A stretch of DNA of 64,000 nucleotides from Corynebacterium humireducens NBRC 106098 = DSM 45392 (GCF_000819445.1 NZ_CP005286.1:2170001-2234000), one strand, 5' to 3'. Counted from the first letter of the stretch, positions 8,615 through 18,131 are shown. Made by a program: numbers and translations. Notes: a model not told the origin generated them from the letters alone.

Positions 8615-9360
8615 AGGAGCCGGTCGCCGCTGCCCTGGAGTGCGGCGTGCGCCATCATGCAGGCGTTCAGCGGCGCGGTGATCAGCACCCCGACCACCGT
8701 CAGGCTGCCCACCGCATTGAGCAGCAGGGAGAACAGCACCAGCAGGAGTGAGTGCCCGGGGTTGGCCCGGACGATGTCCACGGACCCCCGGAAGATCCCG
8801 TTCAGACCGCTCTCCGGGCGGCTGAACGCCAGGTAGGGCACGAACATCAGCAGCACCGCGGCCACCAGGCCGGGGATGACCAGCAGCAGCATGCCGACGA
8901 AGGTGACCAGCCCCATCAGCACGTAGGCCACGAAGGGGACACCCAGCTCCCGCAGGCGGAAGAAGTCACTGAGGTCCACCGGCTCCCCCTGCACCTGGCG
9001 GACAGCGTTGCGGTAGACGTTGAGGGTCCACACCATGCCCAGGACGAAGACGATGAGCCAGACGAGGACCAGAGCGGCGACCGTCGCCGGCGACAGGGCC
9101 ACGGCCTGCTCCTCCCCCGCGTACTCACGCAGGGCGACCGGCGCGACCAGCACCACCGTGAGGATGACGGTGACGGCCAGGACGATGAGCATGGCCAGGA
9201 CCCACGGCAGGACGTTGCTGAACAGCGCCTTCGTCCCCTGGGTGAGGCTCTCGACGGCGTCGAGGGGGCGCGGCTCACCGGGCGGGACCGGCCGGGGCAG
9301 GTCTGCGGGATAACCGGGATAGCCGGGGTTGGCGGCGTAGGGATCTTCGGGGCGGGTCAT
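8602..9360 (-). CDS. Multi-spanning membrane protein of unknown function
   Basis: A 252-residue protein with a Pro/Tyr/Gly-rich cytosolic N-terminus (DPYAANPGYPGYPADLPRP) followed by about six hydrophobic segments between residues 50 and 245. The pattern, with paired helices around FSNVLPWVLAMLIVLAVTVI and VIPGLVAAVLLMFVPYLAF, resembles actinobacterial integral membrane proteins with a proline-rich leader, but I recognise no specific family or motif. Start ATG at 9360. It is convergent with dinG, overlapping it by 13 bases, and lies 39 bp downstream of the PTH2-type gene in the same direction. Confidence 0.8.
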   Translation of the reverse strand: MTRPEDPYAANPGYPGYPADLPRPVPPGEPRPLDAVESLTQGTKALFSNVLPWVLAMLIVLAVTVILTVVLVAPVALREYAGEEQAVALSPATVAALVLVWLIVFVLGMVWTLNVYRNAVRQVQGEPVDLSDFFRLRELGVPFVAYVLMGLVTFVGMLLLVIPGLVAAVLLMFVPYLAFSRPESGLNGIFRGSVDIVRANPGHSLLLVLFSLLLNAVGSLTVVGVLITAPLNACMMAHAALQGSGDRLLHRS

Positions 9361-9399
9361 GGTCGATCCTTTCGAGGATGTGTCCTGGATCCCAGTGTC

Positions 9400-10167
9400 T
9401 CACGGACGGGCCCCGCGGAGGTGGGCTTCGTCGCCGGGGAGCGCCAGCACGGTGAGGGCGTCGGGGGCGACCTCCGTGTAACCGGCGTCCCGCACCGTCA
9501 CCACCCCCGGGGTGCCGAGGTACGCCGCGAACTCCGCATGCGGCACCTCCCGCACGTTCAGCGGAAAACCGCGGGCCGCCCATGCGCGGACCCACCCCAG
9601 GTCCTGGGCCGCGGCCAGCAGCATGCTCGCGTGCCCGACCTGGGCCGCCGCCTTGCCGGTGGTCATCTGCAGGTCCCGGTCCACGAGGATCAGCGGGGTG
9701 CCGGGCTCCACGGGGCCCGGTTCCTCCGGGGGCAGCTCCGTCCCCTGGATCTGCAGCTTCCGCACCGGCGGCGGGACCGCCGACACCGCCGAGGGCACGA
9801 ACGCCCGTGCCTGGGCGCCCCGCACGTCGACGGTGACGCCCGGCACCTCCTGCACCTCCCGCCACGCCTTGTTGCGGGCCCGGCGGGTCACCTTGCGGAT
9901 GAGGTGGTCGTACCAGCCCTCCAGCCCCGCCCGCCAGGACGGGTCCCCCGCGACCCTGTCGGAGAGGCAGACGGCGACAACCGCCCGCGCCGCGGCCTCG
10001 AGGAGGTCGGTACGGCGGGGCGGTTGTGTCTTCGGCACGTGCAGGGCGATCTGCATCGCCTGCACGGTCTCCTGCTGCTCCGGGTTCTCGGAGCGGTCGT
10101 GCCGGTTGTCGCTCACCCGCGCGCTCAGGAGGGCGTGCGCGAGGGCGAGCGGATCGGTCTCCTCCAC
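9400..10167 (-). CDS. Peptidyl-tRNA hydrolase, PTH2-like
   Basis: A 255-residue protein whose second half (from about residue 158) has the PTH2 signature: LILVDRDLQMTTGKAAAQVGHASMLLAAA, with the conserved Lys and A-Q-x-x-H-A, followed by a beta-strand/helix pattern ending in VTVRDAGYTEVAPD, close to the family's T-x-x-I-x-D-A-G-x-T-x-x. The N-terminal half is a corynebacterial extension of unknown role. PTH2 releases peptides from prematurely dropped peptidyl-tRNA; with an ordinary Pth elsewhere it would be an accessory enzyme. GTG at 10167 overlaps the serB stop by one base, so expression is coupled to serB. Confidence 0.82.
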   Translation of the reverse strand: MEETDPLALAHALLSARVSDNRHDRSENPEQQETVQAMQIALHVPKTQPPRRTDLLEAAARAVVAVCLSDRVAGDPSWRAGLEGWYDHLIRKVTRRARNKAWREVQEVPGVTVDVRGAQARAFVPSAVSAVPPPVRKLQIQGTELPPEEPGPVEPGTPLILVDRDLQMTTGKAAAQVGHASMLLAAAQDLGWVRAWAARGFPLNVREVPHAEFAAYLGTPGVVTVRDAGYTEVAPDALTVLALPGDEAHLRGARP

Positions 10168-11474
10168 TACCGTGCGGAGACCTCGAGCGGGACCCGGCGG
10201 AAGGTGCCGTCCTCCAGGTCGGACTCGTCGATCTCCTCGCGCGGGACGCCCAGGATGTGGAGCACCTCGTCGAGGAAGGGGTGGTTGACGGAGGTGTCGG
10301 CGATCTCGCGCAGCGCCGGCTTGGCGTTGAACGCGATGCCCAGGCCCGCCGCGGAGAGCATGTCGATGTCGTTGGCACCGTCACCCACGGCCACGGTCTG
10401 GTACATCTGCAGGCCGGAGTCCTCGGCGAACTCGCGCAGCAGCTCCGCCTTGCGGGCACGGTCGACGATGTCACCGGTCACGCGGCCGGTGAGCTTGCCG
10501 TCGACGATCTCCAGGGTGTTCGCGCGGACGTAGTCGAGCTGGAGGTCCTCGGCCAGGTCCTCGAGGACCTGGATGAAGCCACCGGAGACGACGGCCGTGC
10601 GGTAGCCCATCTTCTTCAGGGTGCGGATGGTCGTGCGGGCGCCCGGGGTCAGGACGATGTCGCGGGCGACCTCGTCGATGACGGAGGCGTCGAGACCCTC
10701 GAGGGTGGCGACGCGCTCACGGAGGGACTCCTCGAAGTCGAGCTCGCCGCGCATGGCCCGCTCGGTGACCTCGGCGACCTCGGCCTCCTTGCCGGCGTGG
10801 GCCGCCAGCATCTCGATGACCTCACCGGTGATGAGGGTGGAGTCGCAGTCGAAGATGACCAGACGCTTGGAGCGGCGCAGCAGGCCGGCACGCTCGATGG
10901 CGATGTCGACGCCCAGCTCGGTGGTCAGCTCCGCCAGTGCCTTACGCATGGCCTTGCCGCCGCCCGGCTCCGGGTTGGCGATCGTGATCATGATCTCCAG
11001 GCCGGTGATCGGGTAGTCCGCGATGCCGCGGATACGGTCGATGTTCGCGCCGTAGTTGGCCAGCGTCTGACCGATGGCCGACACGTCGGTGGCGGTCACC
11101 GGGTTGCCCAGGACGACGGCCACGTGCGTGGACCGCGGGCTGGAGTGCTGGCCCTCCGGGACCATCTCGACGGTGGCGAGCTGCCCGTGGCCCTTGAGGG
11201 TCTCGGTCAGGCCCTCGCGGAGACGGTCGACGCGCTCCGGGTCGACGCCCACGTAGGCGGCGAGGGAGAGGTATCCACGGAACTGGGACTGCTCGACGTC
11301 GAGAAGCTGGACGTCGTGAGCGGACAGGACGCGGAAGAAGGCGGCCGTCACGCCCGGCCGGTCACGGCCGGTGAGGGTGATGACTGCGGACTCCAGTCCG
11401 GGCTGGAGCGCCACCTGCAGCTGCTGCTGTGCTTCGGTGTCGGCGGTATCGGGGTTCTGAGCTTGATCTGCCAC
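10167..11474 (-). CDS. serB: Phosphoserine phosphatase
   Basis: Last step of serine biosynthesis: O-phosphoserine to L-serine. The 435-residue actinobacterial form has two N-terminal ACT domains (about residues 28-105 and 115-190, beginning AVITLTGRDRPGVTAAFFRVL and VAVVLGNPVTATDVSAIGQ) that likely bind serine for feedback control, then a HAD phosphatase domain. The nucleophile motif VIFDCDSTL gives Asp219 and general acid Asp221; later HAD motifs are VVSGGF and GDGANDIDMLSAAGLGIAF. GTG at 11474 (ADQAQNPD after the initiator) is used. It lies downstream of ctaD on the same strand, separated by a strong hairpin. Confidence 0.95.
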   Translation of the reverse strand: MADQAQNPDTADTEAQQQLQVALQPGLESAVITLTGRDRPGVTAAFFRVLSAHDVQLLDVEQSQFRGYLSLAAYVGVDPERVDRLREGLTETLKGHGQLATVEMVPEGQHSSPRSTHVAVVLGNPVTATDVSAIGQTLANYGANIDRIRGIADYPITGLEIMITIANPEPGGGKAMRKALAELTTELGVDIAIERAGLLRRSKRLVIFDCDSTLITGEVIEMLAAHAGKEAEVAEVTERAMRGELDFEESLRERVATLEGLDASVIDEVARDIVLTPGARTTIRTLKKMGYRTAVVSGGFIQVLEDLAEDLQLDYVRANTLEIVDGKLTGRVTGDIVDRARKAELLREFAEDSGLQMYQTVAVGDGANDIDMLSAAGLGIAFNAKPALREIADTSVNHPFLDEVLHILGVPREEIDESDLEDGTFRRVPLEVSAR

Positions 11475-11515
11475 GGGATCATTCTTTCATGGGAGGGGGT
11501 TTCGAACATGCCGCA

Positions 11516-11543
11516 ACCCCCGGTAGAGGGATCTACCGGGGGT
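11516..11543 (-). terminator. Hairpin terminator downstream of ctaD
   Basis: Perfect 12-bp inverted repeat ACCCCCGGTAGA / TCTACCGGGGGT with a 4-base loop, 34 bp past the ctaD stop. There is no U-run, so it may be a weak terminator or mRNA-stabilising end rather than a full stop before serB. Confidence 0.7.
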
Positions 11544-11576
11544 CGTGTCAGTCGGAGGGGTCTATGTCAAACCCTT

Positions 11577-13319
11577 TTAGCGGACCTCGGCCGGAGCCGG
11601 AGTCTGGGTGATCTCCGCGCGCTCGTCGTGGGCACCGGTGTGTGCCTCGCGACGCATGCGCTCAACCATGTGCGGGTAGTGCAGCTCGAACGCCGGGCGC
11701 TCGGAGCGGATACGCGGCAGGGAGACGAAGTTGTGACGCGGCGGCGGGCAGGAGGTCGCCCACTCGAGGGAGTTGCCGTAGCCCCACGGATCGTCGACGG
11801 TGACGACCTCGCCGTAACGCCAGGACTTGAAGACGTTCCAGACGAACGGGATGACGGAGGCGCCCAGCAGGAAGGAGAACACGGTGGAGATCTGGTTCAG
11901 CAGGGTGAAGCCGTCAGAGTCAAGGTAGTCGGCGTAACGACGCGGCATACCCATGTTGCCGACCCAGTGCTGGACCAGGAAGGTGCCCTGGAAGCCGATG
12001 AAGGTGATCCAGAAGTGGATCTTGCCCAGACGCTCGTCCAGCATGCGGCCCGTCATCTTCGGGAACCAGAAGTAGACGCCGGCGAAGGAGGCGAACACGA
12101 CGGTACCGAACAGGGTGTAGTGGAAGTGCGCGATCAGGAAGTAGCCGTCAGCCAGGTGGAAGTCCAGCGGCGGGGAGGCCAGCATGATGCCGGTCAGGCC
12201 ACCGAAGAGGAAGGTGGCGACGAAGCCGACCGCGAAGATCATCGGGGTCTCCCAGGTGATGTGACCCTTCCACATGGTGCCGACCCAGTTGAAGAACTTG
12301 ACGCCGGTCGGGACCGAGATCAGGAACGTCATGAAGGAGAAGAACGGCAGCAGGACGGCACCGGTGACGAACATGTGGTGTGCCCACACGGCCATGGACA
12401 GGGCGCCGATGGCGAGGGTCGCGAAGATCAGGCCGATGTAGCCGAACATCGGCTTACGGGAGAAGACCGGGATGACCTCGGAGATGACACCGAAGAACGG
12501 CAGTGCGAGGACGTAGACCTCGGGGTGGCCGAAGAACCAGAACAGGTGCTGCCACAGGATGGCGCCACCGTTGGCGGTGTCGTAGATGTGCGCGCCGAGC
12601 TTGCGGTCGTACAGGACGCCGAGGGCGGCGGCGAGCAGCAGCGGGAAGATCATCAGGGCGATGACGGAGGTGACGAAGATGTTCCAGGTGAAGATCGGGA
12701 GACGGAACATGGTCATGCCCGGCGCACGCATCGTCAGGATGGTGGTGAGCATGTTGATGGCGGAGACGACGGTACCGATACCGGTCGCACCGACACCGAT
12801 GATCCAGAGGTCAGCGCCGACACCCGGGGTGTGGACTGCATCGGACAGCGGGGAGTACATGGTCCAACCGAAGTCGGCCGCACCGCCCGGGGTAAGGAAG
12901 CCGGACAGCATCGCGACACCACCGACGGTGGTGATCCAGAAGCCGAAGGCGTTCAGACGGGGGAAGGCCACATCCGGCGCGCCGATCTGCAGCGGCAGGG
13001 CGTAGTTGGCGAAGCCCCAGACAATCGGCGTACCGAACAGCAGCAGCATCACGGTGCCGTGCATGGTGAACAGCTGGTTGAACTGCTCGTTCGACAGGAA
13101 CTGCAGACCCGGTGCGAAGAGCTCCGCACGGATCAGCAGGGCCATAAGGCCGCCGAGGAAGAAGAAGCTGAAGGACATGATGATGTAGTAGATGCCCAGC
13201 TGCTTGTGGTCGGTGGTGATCAGCATATCCCAGGCACGAGACCCCTTACGGTCAAGACCTGTCGGCTGAGGACGAGTCGGCTCGATGTAATCATCAAGCC
13301 TTGGCGCCACTGCGGTCAT
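11577..13319 (-). CDS. ctaD: Cytochrome c oxidase (aa3) subunit I
   Basis: Catalytic subunit of the aa3-type terminal oxidase in the plasma membrane. The 580-residue protein has twelve expected helices and all metal-ligand landmarks: the heme a histidine in [12 protein letters not shown], the CuB His and cross-linked Tyr in [12 protein letters not shown], the CuB pair in WAHHMFVTG and the heme a3/a ligands in [10 protein letters not shown]. Start ATG at 13319 follows AGGAGG, five bases away. It is a single-gene unit, as in C. glutamicum where ctaD stands apart from ctaCFE-qcr. A candidate -10 TAAGAT is on the minus strand at 13381-13386. The cydABDC alternative branch is at 49-55 kb. Confidence 0.97.
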   Translation of the reverse strand: MTAVAPRLDDYIEPTRPQPTGLDRKGSRAWDMLITTDHKQLGIYYIIMSFSFFFLGGLMALLIRAELFAPGLQFLSNEQFNQLFTMHGTVMLLLFGTPIVWGFANYALPLQIGAPDVAFPRLNAFGFWITTVGGVAMLSGFLTPGGAADFGWTMYSPLSDAVHTPGVGADLWIIGVGATGIGTVVSAINMLTTILTMRAPGMTMFRLPIFTWNIFVTSVIALMIFPLLLAAALGVLYDRKLGAHIYDTANGGAILWQHLFWFFGHPEVYVLALPFFGVISEVIPVFSRKPMFGYIGLIFATLAIGALSMAVWAHHMFVTGAVLLPFFSFMTFLISVPTGVKFFNWVGTMWKGHITWETPMIFAVGFVATFLFGGLTGIMLASPPLDFHLADGYFLIAHFHYTLFGTVVFASFAGVYFWFPKMTGRMLDERLGKIHFWITFIGFQGTFLVQHWVGNMGMPRRYADYLDSDGFTLLNQISTVFSFLLGASVIPFVWNVFKSWRYGEVVTVDDPWGYGNSLEWATSCPPPRHNFVSLPRIRSERPAFELHYPHMVERMRREAHTGAHDERAEITQTPAPAEVR

Positions 13320-13895
13320 AGTTCCTCCTGACTACGAGACAGCCCGCACTACACGGACTGCCAAGCTTTTACTGCGTCTCATCTTAAAGGACGCGTAAGA
13401 GATTATTCCAGCCCAATAGGAGCTGGAGACGTAAGCCAGTGTAACCCCACCGGCCCTACAAACCGCAAGGATAACGGCAATTCGGGGCGAATCCACCCGA
13501 GATCGGCGACCACCCCCGACATTTGTGACTCAGGCCACGGTTGCGAACTGGGACATTAACATTCCCCGGGACTCCCGGGAACTCCCCACTACCCCCGGCC
13601 GGGCTCAAACTTTCGTATAGTCCCCCGTGTCGGGAACTAATCCGCCGTGACGTTCGTCCACCGGCGCCGGCACCCCTCCCGCCCGCCGGACGATTCCTTA
13701 TATATAGGGATGTGTTGCACCCGGGGCTTCTGCCCCGTCCCACCACGCCTGATCACCCCCGAATCGGAAGGTTGCCCCGGCCGGCGCCGTGGGTTGAATC
13801 CCCCGATTTATGGGAATTACCTGTGATACCGGCCCGGTGAGCGTTTAGAATGACTAATAGCTAAGTTGTTCCCGCAACCGAAGGGTTCCCCAGCC
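13320..13895. promoter_or_regulatory. 576-bp divergent spacer between ctaD and the GntR gene
   Basis: No convincing gene. The ctaD leader and a possible ctaD -10 (TAAGAT, minus strand 13381-13386) are at the left. On the right are short AT islands in GC-rich sequence, among them TATAGT near 13615 and a quasi-palindrome TCCTTATATATAGGGA at 13695-13710 that resembles an NrdR box. A minus-strand frame at 13456-13746 has no recognisable product and low-complexity codons. In C. glutamicum nrdF and ftn lie at this place; both are absent here. Confidence 0.6.
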
Positions 13896-14615
13896 ATGAC
13901 AGAGACACAGCGCACCCCGGCCGCACCGCTGCTGGACAATGTCCTGGACGAGCTCGGGCGCGACATCATCTCCGGGACTCTGCCGGAGGGCCGGACCTTC
14001 ACCCTGCAGGATCTGTCCAACCGTTTCGACATCTCACGCACCGTCGCCCGTGAGGCCATGCGCGCCCTCGAGCAGCTCGGTCTGGTGTCCTCGTCCCGCC
14101 GCGTCGGCATCACCGTCCGCCCGCGGGCGTCGTGGGCCGTCTTCGACCAGTCGATCATCGACTGGCGTCTCGCCTGCGCCACCGAGCGCCGTTCACAGCT
14201 GCGCTCCCTCAACCAGCTGCGCACCGGCATCGAGCCGCAGGCGGCCCGCCTCGCGGCCCGCAACGCGAGCCTCGCGCAGCGGGAGGAGCTGGTGGGCCTG
14301 GCCGCGCGTCTGCGGGAGATGGGCACCTCGGGTGGCGGAGCCTCCCAGGAGTTCCTCGACGCCGACAGCCGTTTCCACAACCTGCTGCTCGAGGCGTCGG
14401 GCAACGAGATGTTCGCCGCCCTCGCCCCCTCCCTGCTCAGTGTCCTCCACGGCCGCACCCGGTACGGGATGCAGCCGGCGGACCCGGCCCCCGCGGCCCT
14501 GACCGCCCACGAGCAGCTGGCCCGGGCCGTCGCCGACGGCGACGAGGCCGCGGCGGAGGAGCAGTCCCGCCAGCTGCTCACCGAGGTCGCGCAGATGTTC
14601 GTCGACGACTACTGA
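13896..14615 (+). CDS. GntR-family (FadR subfamily) regulator, positional GntR1 ortholog
   Basis: A 239-residue repressor-type protein: N-terminal winged helix (LLDNVLDELGRDIISGTLPEGRTFTLQDLSNRFDISRTVAREAMRALEQLGLV, about residues 10-62) and a C-terminal helical FCD ligand domain with the metal/ligand residues in DADSRFHNLLLEASGN and the closing HEQLARAVADGD. In C. glutamicum the gene at this position, GntR1, represses gluconate and pentose-phosphate genes and responds to gluconate; the same role is inferred from position and family. I use ATG 13896 (MTETQRTPAAPL); an upstream TTG is less likely. It converges on nrdE, sharing the bidirectional terminator. Confidence 0.85.
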   Translation: MTETQRTPAAPLLDNVLDELGRDIISGTLPEGRTFTLQDLSNRFDISRTVAREAMRALEQLGLVSSSRRVGITVRPRASWAVFDQSIIDWRLACATERRSQLRSLNQLRTGIEPQAARLAARNASLAQREELVGLAARLREMGTSGGGASQEFLDADSRFHNLLLEASGNEMFAALAPSLLSVLHGRTRYGMQPADPAPAALTAHEQLARAVADGDEAAAEEQSRQLLTEVAQMFVDDY

Positions 14616-14657
14616 GCCGCTTGCCGACGCCCCCGGGCGTCGGCACCGCAGACGCCG

Positions 14658-14692
14658 AAGGCACGGACCCTCCCGAGGGTCCGTGCCTTTTT
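14658..14692. terminator. Bidirectional intrinsic terminator, gntR / nrdE
   Basis: Perfect 15-bp stem, AAGGCACGGACCCTC at 14658-14672 and its complement at 14675-14689, followed on the plus strand by TTTTT. A second GC-rich inverted repeat (GCCGACGC...GCGTCGGC) precedes it at 14623-14644. It serves the plus-strand GntR gene and the minus-strand nrdE. Confidence 0.9.
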
Positions 14693-14701
14693 GTCATTCG
14701 C

Positions 14702-16852
14702 CTAGAGCATGCAGGAGACGCAGCCCTCGATCTCGGTGCCGGTGAGGGCGACCTGACGCAGGCGGATGTAGTACAGGGTCTTGATGCCCTTGCGCCATGC
14801 GTAGATCTGCGCGCGGTTGATGTCGCGCGTGGTGGCGGTGTCCTTGAAGAACAGGGTCAGGGACAGGCCCTGGTCGACGTACTTCGTGGCGATGGCGTAC
14901 GTGTCGATGATCTTCTCGTAGCCGATCTCGTACGAGTCCTGGAAGTAGTCCAGGTTCTCGTTGTTCATGTGCGGGGCCGGGTAGTAGACGCGGCCGATCT
15001 TGCCTTCCTTGCGGATCTCGATCTTCGACGCGATCGGGTGGATCGAGGAGGTCGAGTTGTTGATGTAGGAGATCGACCCGGTCGGCGGGACGGCCTGCAG
15101 GTTGCGGTTGAACAGGCCGTGCTCCATGACCTCGGCCTTGAGGTCGGCCCAGTCCTCGGCGGTGGGGACATGCGCGGTGGAATTCTCGAACAGCCCCTTG
15201 ACCTTCTCGGTCTTGGGCGCGAAGTCCGCCGGGTCGAAGCCGTCGAAGTAGCTGCCGTCGGCGTACTTGGACTTCTCGAAGCCGACGAACTTCTCGCCGC
15301 GCTCCTTGGCCAGCTTGTTGGAGGCCCGCAGTGCCTGGTACAGGACGGCCGCGAAATAGGCGTTGGTGAAGTCGAGGCCCTCCTCGGAGCCGTAGTAGAT
15401 GTGCTCACGGCCGAGGTAACCGTGGAGGTTCATCTGGCCCAGGCCGATGGCGTGGGAGGCCCGGTTGCCCTCGCGGATGGACGGGACGGAGTCGATGCTG
15501 GTGAACTCCGCGACGGAGGTGAGGCCACGGATGGCGGTCTCGACGGTCTTGGCGAAATCCGGGGAGTCCATCGCCAGGGCGACGTTCATGGAGCCCAGGT
15601 TGCAGGAGATGTCCTCGCCGATGGTCTCGTAGGAGAGGTCCTCGTGGTAGGTCGACGGGGTGTTGACCTGCAGGATCTCGGAGCACAGGTTGGACATGTT
15701 GATGCGGCCGTCGATCGGGTTCGCGGCGTTGACCGTGTCCTCGAACATGATGTACGGGTAGCCGGACTCGAACTGGATCTCCGCCAGGGTCTGGAAGAAG
15801 TGGCGGGCGTTGATCTTGGTCTTGCGGATCCGCGGGTCCTCGACCATCTCGTCGTAGAGCTCGGAGACGGAGATGTCGCCGAAGGGCTTGCCGTAGATGC
15901 GCTCCACGTCGTACGGGGAGAACAGGTACATGTCGTCGTTGCGACGTGCCAGCTCGAAGGTGATGTCCGGGATGACCACGCCGAGGGAGAGGGTCTTGAT
16001 GCGGATCTTCTCGTCGGCGTTCTCGCGCTTGGTGTCGAGGAAGCGCATGATGTCCGGGTGGTGTGCGTTGAGGTACACCGCGCCGGCGCCCTGGCGGGCA
16101 CCGAGCTGGTTGGCGTAGGAGAAGGAGTCCTCGAGGAGCTTCATCACGGGGATGACGCCGGAGGACTGGTTCTCGATGTGCTTGATCGGTGCGCCGGCCT
16201 CACGCAGGTTCGACAGGAGCAGGGCGACGCCGCCGCCGCGCTTGGACAGCTGCAGGGCGGAGTTGATGGCGCGGCCGATGGACTCCATGTTGTCCTCGAT
16301 GCGCAGGAGGAAGCAGGAGACGAGCTCGCCACGCTGGGCCTTGCCCGCGTTGAGGAAGGTCGGGGTGGCCGGCTGGAAGCGGCCGGTGAGGATCTCGTCG
16401 ACGAGGTTCTCGGCGAGCTCGCGGTTGCCGTCGGCCAGGAACAGCGCGGTCATGGTGACGCGGTCCTCGAAGCGCTCGAGGTAGCGGCGACCGTCGAAGG
16501 TCTTCAGCGTGTAGGAGGTGTAGTACTTGTACGCGCCGAGGAACGTCGGAAAGCGGAACTTGTAGGAGTACGCGCGCTGGAACAGCGACTTGATGAACTC
16601 GTAGTCGTACGCCTCGAGAACCTCCGGCTCGTAGTACTTGTTGTCCACGAGGTACTTCAGCTTCTCGTCCAGGTCGTGGAAGTACACGGTGTTCTGGTTG
16701 ACGTGCTGCAGGAAGTACTGGTTGGCCGCTTCCCGGTCCTTGTCGAACTGGATCTGACCGTTCTCGTCGTAGAGATTCAGCAGCGCGTTGAGAGCGTGGT
16801 AGTCGAGCTGCTCCTCCTGGGAGGTCGTGAGCTCGGAGGTCTTCGTGGTCAA
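14702..16852 (-). CDS. nrdE: Class Ib ribonucleoside-diphosphate reductase, alpha subunit
   Basis: Catalytic subunit reducing ribonucleoside diphosphates to deoxy forms with NrdF, NrdI and NrdH. The 716-residue protein shows [27 protein letters not shown], the active-site loop [22 protein letters not shown], the GQMNLHG region, [19 protein letters not shown] and the C-terminal redox tail ending GCVSCML. Length is normal for class Ib, without the ATP-cone of class Ia. The only in-frame start before the conserved [14 protein letters not shown] is TTG at 16852, an uncommon initiator. It is the last gene of nrdH-nrdI-nrdE. The partner nrdF is not in the window. Confidence 0.97.
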   Translation of the reverse strand: MTTKTSELTTSQEEQLDYHALNALLNLYDENGQIQFDKDREAANQYFLQHVNQNTVYFHDLDEKLKYLVDNKYYEPEVLEAYDYEFIKSLFQRAYSYKFRFPTFLGAYKYYTSYTLKTFDGRRYLERFEDRVTMTALFLADGNRELAENLVDEILTGRFQPATPTFLNAGKAQRGELVSCFLLRIEDNMESIGRAINSALQLSKRGGGVALLLSNLREAGAPIKHIENQSSGVIPVMKLLEDSFSYANQLGARQGAGAVYLNAHHPDIMRFLDTKRENADEKIRIKTLSLGVVIPDITFELARRNDDMYLFSPYDVERIYGKPFGDISVSELYDEMVEDPRIRKTKINARHFFQTLAEIQFESGYPYIMFEDTVNAANPIDGRINMSNLCSEILQVNTPSTYHEDLSYETIGEDISCNLGSMNVALAMDSPDFAKTVETAIRGLTSVAEFTSIDSVPSIREGNRASHAIGLGQMNLHGYLGREHIYYGSEEGLDFTNAYFAAVLYQALRASNKLAKERGEKFVGFEKSKYADGSYFDGFDPADFAPKTEKVKGLFENSTAHVPTAEDWADLKAEVMEHGLFNRNLQAVPPTGSISYINNSTSSIHPIASKIEIRKEGKIGRVYYPAPHMNNENLDYFQDSYEIGYEKIIDTYAIATKYVDQGLSLTLFFKDTATTRDINRAQIYAWRKGIKTLYYIRLRQVALTGTEIEGCVSCML

Positions 16853-16889
16853 AGCTTCTTCAGGCCTTTCTTGAGGGTCGACAGGGGTG

Positions 16890-17336
16890 TCAGCACGTGG
16901 CGGTCTGCGGCAGCGGCGTCAGTCCGAGCGCCTCCGCGTTGGTGAGGAGCCCCTCCCGCAGGATACGCACATCCTCGGAGTTGCCCATCAGCTCGAAGCG
17001 GTACACGTACGGGACGTTGCACTTCTTCGCGATGATCTCGCCGGCGAGACCGAAGTCGCTGCCGAAGTTGGAGTTGCCTCCGGCGACGACCGCGCGGATG
17101 AGGCTGCGGTTGCGTTCGTCGTTGAGGAATCGGATCACCTGCACCGGGACGGGGCGGGAGTTCTGGTGGGTGAGGGACGCCCCTCCCCCGTAGGTCGGGC
17201 AGACGAGCACGTAGGGCTCGTCGACGACGAGGGGTTCCTCGTTGCGGTGGAGCGGGATGCGCACGTTGGGCAGATCCAGCTTCTCGACGAAGCGGCGCGT
17301 GTTCTCCGTCACGGATGAGAAGTACACGACGAGCAT
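16890..17336 (-). CDS. nrdI: Class Ib RNR flavodoxin-like activator
   Basis: Reduced flavodoxin that supplies oxidant to assemble the dimanganese-tyrosyl cofactor of NrdF. The 148-residue protein begins [20 protein letters not shown], the FMN phosphate-binding loop (SSxTxNT), and has [12 protein letters not shown] and [14 protein letters not shown], matching NrdI. Start ATG at 17336 is supported by GGGAAGTG upstream. It lies 37 bp before nrdE and 113 bp after nrdH, with an intrinsic-terminator hairpin in that gap. Confidence 0.96.
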   Translation of the reverse strand: MLVVYFSSVTENTRRFVEKLDLPNVRIPLHRNEEPLVVDEPYVLVCPTYGGGASLTHQNSRPVPVQVIRFLNDERNRSLIRAVVAGGNSNFGSDFGLAGEIIAKKCNVPYVYRFELMGNSEDVRILREGLLTNAEALGLTPLPQTATC

Positions 17337-17359
17337 CTTCGATTCACTTCCCTTCCAGG

Positions 17360-17389
17360 AAAAAAGCCGCCCAGTGTCTCGTGGGCGGC
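17360..17389 (-). terminator. Intrinsic terminator/attenuator between nrdH and nrdI
   Basis: On the minus strand an 8-bp stem GCCGCCCA / TGGGCGGC with an 8-base loop runs straight into six T (complement of 17360-17365). It lies between nrdH (stop 17450) and nrdI (start 17336), just ahead of the nrdI ribosome-binding site, so it should end part of the nrdH transcripts. Confidence 0.75.
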
Positions 17390-17449
17390 GGGGCGGGCGG
17401 GGGCACACGGTCGGGCCCGACTCCCGGCGGGCCGATCCGGGGCCGGGAC

Positions 17450-17683
17450 CTAGGCGACGACGGCAGCGAGGCTGCTGATGCGCTCCGGGCGGAAGCCGGA
17501 CCAGTGCTCGCCGTTGGCCTCGACGACCGGGGCCTGGAGGTAACCGAGGGCGAGGACGTAGTCACGGGCCTCGTCGTCGAGGCTGATGTCCACGGTCTCG
17601 TAGGAGAGGCCGGCGCGGTCGAGAGCCTTCTCGGTGGCCTTGCACTGGACGCAGGCGGGCTTGGTGTAGAGGGTGATGGACAT
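17450..17683 (-). CDS. nrdH: Glutaredoxin-like electron donor NrdH
   Basis: A 77-residue thioredoxin-fold redoxin that reduces NrdE. Redox motif C-V-Q-C sits in [15 protein letters not shown] (Cys11 and Cys14), and the C-terminal substrate-groove motif WSGFRPERI is the NrdH hallmark, replacing the glutathione-binding features of glutaredoxins. Start ATG at 17683 ([14 protein letters not shown]). It is the first gene of the nrdHIE transcript; promoter and two NrdR-like boxes lie 85-135 bp upstream. Confidence 0.96.
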   Translation of the reverse strand: MSITLYTKPACVQCKATEKALDRAGLSYETVDISLDDEARDYVLALGYLQAPVVEANGEHWSGFRPERISSLAAVVA

Positions 17684-17768
17684 GGGAGTGGACCTCATTC
17701 TCTCGGTTGCTGTCTCGACTTCAGGGCGCTGGACGGGGTGTCTTCCCGGTCCGGCGGCGGTACCAACG

Positions 17769-17816
17769 ACACTATACTTTGTGGTCAATACCTGCAACTA
17801 GCACTACATATAGTAG
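17769..17816 (-). promoter_or_regulatory. nrdHIE promoter with two NrdR-like boxes
   Basis: Two 16-bp elements, ACACTATACTTTGTGG at 17769-17784 and GCACTACATATAGTAG at 17801-17816, resemble the NrdR consensus (acaCwAtATaTwGtgt). Their starts are 32 bp apart, about three helical turns, the integral-turn spacing expected of cooperative NrdR binding. Box 1 contains a minus-strand -10 candidate TATAGT (17772-17777), so a bound repressor would block RNA polymerase. The rest of the 448-bp spacer 17684-18131 shows no other gene. Confidence 0.7.
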
Positions 17817-18064
17817 TTACACCGATGATATTCCCAGCACACCCACCAAACCCGGCCCACATGTTGACCCACCCTCACGAGTTGAACCACACCCGTGAAA
17901 CCACAACCATGTGATTTTCCCGGTTCTTTCCCCGCCCGTTACCTGATTGTTACCTTCCCCGGCAGCCGACCCTGACCGTTCCGTGTGACACCGGAGCCCC
18001 GGCCGGGCCGCCCAGGACCCCAGCGTCACACCACGTGGTCAGCGCCTCCCACCGGCAGAAGCGC

Positions 18065-18115
18065 AAAAAGAGAACCGCCCACCGTCGCTGTCCGGGGACA
18101 ACGGGGTGGACGGTT
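18065..18115 (-). terminator. Terminator downstream of rpmJ
   Basis: On the minus strand, 17 bp past the rpmJ stop, AACCGTCCACC pairs imperfectly with GGTGGGCGGTT, with an inner GTTGTCC/GGACAGC stem, followed by CTCTTTTTG. It is a standard intrinsic terminator. Confidence 0.75.
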
Positions 18116-18131
18116 ACTCAGCAGCTGACGC

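Noticed and set aside
10026..13331. Plus-strand open frame of 1101 codons antisense to serB and ctaD
   Set aside because: It is the complement of two well-recognised genes; the Gly/Asp/Arg/His-rich composition is typical of antisense frames in high-GC DNA.
13456..13746. Minus-strand 96-codon frame in the ctaD-gntR spacer
   Set aside because: No family similarity, Arg/Gly-rich low-complexity product and no ribosome-binding site.
14132..16945. Plus-strand 937-codon frame opposite nrdE
   Set aside because: Antisense shadow of nrdE, with no recognisable domain.
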